Assembly: GCA_041398825.1 (NCBI GenBank) | Contig: JAWKTX010000019.1 | Coordinates: 1 to 64,000, forward strand | DNA: 64,000 bases | From: Planctomycetaceae bacterium | GTDB lineage: Bacteria; Planctomycetota; Planctomycetia; Planctomycetales; Planctomycetaceae | Reading direction: 5' to 3' | Shown here: in pieces, positions 62,201-64,000 of the stretch | Layout of the letters: each line of letters begins with the position of its first letter | Numbering within the stretch: the first letter of the stretch is position 1 | Notes under the pieces: generated by a model | Databases searched by the model: none | Seen by the model: only the letters and a program-made list of their open reading frames with translations | What the model was told of the DNA's origin: nothing | Position numbers and translations under genes: made by a program

Positions 62201-63349
62201 AATTTCCGAATAGGCTTTCTCACGCATTTCTGCCGGAAAGTCATGCTCGCAGTCCGGAGTTGCCAGAATCAATTCGCCCTTCGCGTCCAGCAAAGAATAA
62301 ATCTTCGCCGCTTCCGGGATCGCCTTTCTTACACCGGCCACATCAAAGTTTGCGTCGTGCAAGGGCGAAATCGAAACGAACGTGCGTGGCGCCAGGGCGG
62401 CTACAACCTCGTAGAAATCGAAAGGCACCAGATCCGGATTCAACTGGTAGCGTGAATTCAGCAATGGCATGTAACGATCGCTGGTCCAGCCCTGGATTTT
62501 TCCGCCATAGTAATCATGAAACGGAGTCCAGCCACAACTGGAAACGATGATCTTCAGACGCTCATCAAACACTCCGGAGAACATGGCATTGTGTCCGCCA
62601 AGCGAATGGCCGATGACACCAATGCGATCGGGATCGACACACGCCATCTGACAGAGCAGGTCAACACACCGCCGATGGTTCACAATGCCCTTCATCGTTC
62701 CGGAAACGTAGGGATCCGTTTCAAAATCGTAGTCGGAATAGTCCCCGAATGATGGATAGTCGGGGCAAATCGTGATGTACCCACGCCGGGCCAGTTCCAG
62801 ACCATACTGGCGATTCCCCCGGGGACCTTCCCCCGCCACAATCCGCTTACCAGCCGCCCCCGTCGGATGAAGAGCCAGCATTGCCGGTAGTTTCTCCTGC
62901 GCGTTCAACGCCAGAATATTCGCGGGGTCTGCCTTGTCTGCCAGTGTCGCTGGAAGCCAGAGATCGAGCGGCAGACGGTCGCCTGATTCCATCTGAATCG
63001 TGAGCTCAATCCGGCGCAGGTTGTCGATCCGTTTGTCCTCAACAACCACGATATCAAAAGGGGCAGCATTCTCTGTTGATGGCAGTGGCCCCATCGCTTC
63101 CTGCATTCCCGCCAGTATTTGTTCCCGACGTACGGCCCAGTCACCCTTACTAGCAATTCGTTGCACCTGACCATCGTCATTTACAAATTGACTCAGGTCA
63201 TTATGCCGGATCGCGGACTGTGACTGGGGCACCTGCGCAGTAGCATCGCCTTGCAGGACGCGAGCGCCAACAGTGGGATAAACCATCATAAAAGCAACGG
63301 CAACGAATACCGCTGGGAAAAGGCGGGCAAACCAGAATCCTCGGTTCAT
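59294..63349 (-). CDS. Secreted esterase/dehydrogenase/HEAT/cytochrome fusion protein
   Basis: 1351 residues from ATG 63349 (CGGAG nearby), which begins a signal peptide (WFARLFPAVFVAVAFMMVYP). Domain order: alpha/beta hydrolase (about 70-460) with nucleophile GHSLGG at 247-252; PVC-type membrane-bound dehydrogenase domain (AFDEHGRLFVIEMRDYSEQ, RLLIDSDQDGVFD, GLMNCLHWGPDNRIYGQTS); HEAT-like helical repeats (residues about 860-1190); and a C-terminal haem domain with CSVCH at 1231-1235 and GVGYQVGPNL. It may couple ester cleavage with sugar oxidation outside the cytosol. The fusion of the hydrolase to the dehydrogenase is unusual in order and size. Confidence 0.85.
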   Translation of the reverse strand: MNRGFWFARLFPAVFVAVAFMMVYPTVGARVLQGDATAQVPQSQSAIRHNDLSQFVNDDGQVQRIASKGDWAVRREQILAGMQEAMGPLPSTENAAPFDIVVVEDKRIDNLRRIELTIQMESGDRLPLDLWLPATLADKADPANILALNAQEKLPAMLALHPTGAAGKRIVAGEGPRGNRQYGLELARRGYITICPDYPSFGDYSDYDFETDPYVSGTMKGIVNHRRCVDLLCQMACVDPDRIGVIGHSLGGHNAMFSGVFDERLKIIVSSCGWTPFHDYYGGKIQGWTSDRYMPLLNSRYQLNPDLVPFDFYEVVAALAPRTFVSISPLHDANFDVAGVRKAIPEAAKIYSLLDAKGELILATPDCEHDFPAEMREKAYSEIDRVLRHTPPADLMPDYSGELPRIAAVPAEEAIQTFQTAPGFEIQMIAQEPDVVDPVAVAFDEHGRLFVIEMRDYSEQADEHLGRVRLLIDSDQDGVFDESHIFAEGLSWPTAITCFDGGVFVGSPPEVFYLKDTNGDHSADEKTLVFTGFGRSNVQGLMNCLHWGPDNRIYGQTSSSGATVTCPVHPERPALQLRSRDFSFDPKTFDIRPESGGAQHGMCFDDWGNRFVCSNSDHAQAILYNDRYLTRNSQVAAAPPRVSIAVDGGQAPVFRTSPVEPWRIVRTRLRASGVVKGVVEGGGRPAGYFTGSTGINVYRGDAWPREMVGMLVMADVGSNIVHRKKATADGVTWKAERIDPGFEFISSTDIWFRPVQSANAPDGCLMILDMYRETIEHPASLPPEIKKHLDLTSGRDRGRLYRLAPAGWKFQARDLPGKCSTEQLVAMLAHPNGWHRDTAARLLYERQDESAIEPLRKLAANPESARGRVHALNTLAGLNAQKADDIVAALKDKHARVRETAARHAESFAASQDVGLALSQLANDDDARVRLQAAFSLGAFDDTLRFAPLLTILKSAPADRWIRTAVLTSLQEDCLKALSVLASNEPPSFAQSTDGAAVITELTELVARQTAGKQRKALAALIERQADHPSLQLELVKRTYRGDSGARKDPVFSALTSSIVAAAQKTADDETAASAARIAAIRALTLANYADQSERLLAMLNPLTAPEIQLAALETLGVYGDARAASELIDRVSELSPKVLERTRELMLDRADWAIILLQAMADDRVRSNFLSSAELQRLAGHPDQTLRAAATVQLKAMGTSSREDVIRKYQTTLSLVGNNQRGAEIFKKHCSVCHQLGGVGYQVGPNLATVASRGPESILVNLLDPNREVNPAWREYIAVTTEGRTHNGVIISESATSITLRRAEAKEDSLLRTDLDTLQDTGRSLMPEGLEKEIDPQAAADLISWLMEQK

Positions 63350-63844
63350 TTCAATCACTCCGGGGAAATTGATGTGGTGGTAGGACCTGTGTTGTAGAGC
63401 ACAAGCTGCCGGCAGGGAAGCGGCTCGCCTGCTTCTGAAGCACACCAGAGGATGTGCCTCGAAAAATGCGTGACGCATAGTCAGCCAATTGAACGAAATC
63501 CAGCCACCGATGCAAATTAAACGGCCATTCGCCGACCGGGTGTGTACGCGCGAGTGAATGTTCCCAGGTGCTGCAGTCCGCACATTCGCGCAATGCGAGA
63601 CAGTCGTTGAGGTCTCGTTTGCCGGTGCACATTTCCAATCGTTGTCAAGCTTGTCGTTCCGGTAGGACGGTCAGATTTTCCGAACTAGTTGGATACGTGC
63701 TGCCAGAAACTGCGCGGACGGAGAGGTCGGACGCTGTTCGTCATAACCACTCCAGCTGCTGCATCTGTCTCAATCAGCCACTTCTGCACAGCACGATCAC
63801 ATTCTTGATTCGCACAGTACGGATACCTCTCGGACGGGCCCAAC
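63350..63844. other. Divergent intergenic region
   Basis: Lies upstream of both the fusion protein (minus) and the giant exported protein (plus). The minus frame is open through it but has no start or signal peptide features. No clear regulatory element is identified. Confidence 0.5.
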
Positions 63845-64000
63845 ATGTCTCTCAGTCAATGGATTCGCTCACTCACCAAAGCCACTCTGAACCGCAGGAA
63901 CCAGCCGACACGGCGAAAGTCAGGTGCCGCTCAAAGCCTGCAACGTGCCGCTCTACAGAGTGAAATGCTGGAAAACCGAACTCTATTGTCCGGTGATCCT
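63845..64000 (+). CDS. N-terminus of an exported giant protein (partial)
   Basis: The first 52 residues of a gene that runs past the window edge. A basic region (LNRRNQPTRRKS) is followed by LENRTLLSG at residues 43-51. This is the planctomycete N-terminal LExRxLLS-type export motif found on very large cadherin-, dockerin- or hemagglutinin-like surface proteins. The downstream domains cannot be seen. Confidence 0.75.
   Translation, partial: MSLSQWIRSLTKATLNRRNQPTRRKSGAAQSLQRAALQSEMLENRTLLSGDP

Noticed and set aside
1..64000. CRISPR arrays, tRNA and rRNA genes
   Set aside because: No regularly spaced direct repeats of CRISPR type, no tRNA T-loop/cloverleaf and no rRNA signatures were seen on reading both strands.

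Overview
The window looks like a moderate-GC planctomycete chromosome. The evidence is the gene repertoire: Ser/Thr kinases with SUMF1/FGE-like or FHA domains, an ECF sigma factor beside a kinase, a giant secreted dehydrogenase with HEAT repeats and a C-terminal CxxCH domain, secreted DUF4091 and PQQ-propeller proteins, a FloA-NfeD pair, and an exported giant protein starting with an LENRTLLS-type motif. No tRNA, rRNA or CRISPR array was seen. Everything here was read by eye without searches.

Layout. 1-16 kb is an accessory region. It opens with the 3' end of a RAYT-like transposase and its REP-like hairpins. Next come duplicated Rhs/immunity debris, a lipoprotein, and four copies (4.5, 6.8, 12.9 and 14.1 kb) of a roughly 500-bp repeat that carries a decayed RAYT 3' end on the minus strand. 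A string of small, functionally unrelated plus-strand genes sits just downstream of these repeats, in a pattern reminiscent of integron cassettes. Inside this region, 7.9-11.6 kb holds two adjacent minus-strand kinase genes broken by about a dozen single-base indels. 16-28 kb carries secreted or metabolic genes: a PQQ propeller, Fe-ADH, a polytopic membrane protein, a DUF4091 protein, a NagA-like deacetylase, glycosylasparaginase, a secreted thioredoxin-like protein and a peroxiredoxin. 28-34 kb is a minus-strand run of nfeD, floA, a membrane-anchored protein, a GT4 glycosyltransferase, a HAD phosphatase and a hypothetical protein. 35-43 kb holds a cysteine-rich repeat protein, an EboD-like sugar-phosphate cyclase, a Lys-rich/acidic protein, an ECF sigma factor with a kinase, mfnB and a TPR protein. 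43-54 kb holds a GT39-type membrane glycosyltransferase, a HAMP-like protein, a beta-propeller, bioB, an aldolase-galT pair and an HTTM protein with its partner, and contains three parS-like palindromes. 54-64 kb holds a kinase with a degenerate FGE-like tail and a secreted neighbour, a three-gene WXG100-like operon, the 1351-residue esterase/dehydrogenase/HEAT/cytochrome fusion, and the start of an exported giant protein.

Functional themes. Degradation of algal or eukaryotic glycoconjugates is suggested by the NagA-like deacetylase, glycosylasparaginase, DUF4091 protein and esterase/dehydrogenase fusion. Ser/Thr phosphorylation signalling is represented by four kinase genes. The most notable signals are the parS-like cluster at 43.6-50 kb, the WXG100-like operon, the cassette-like small-gene region and the indel-riddled kinase pair.
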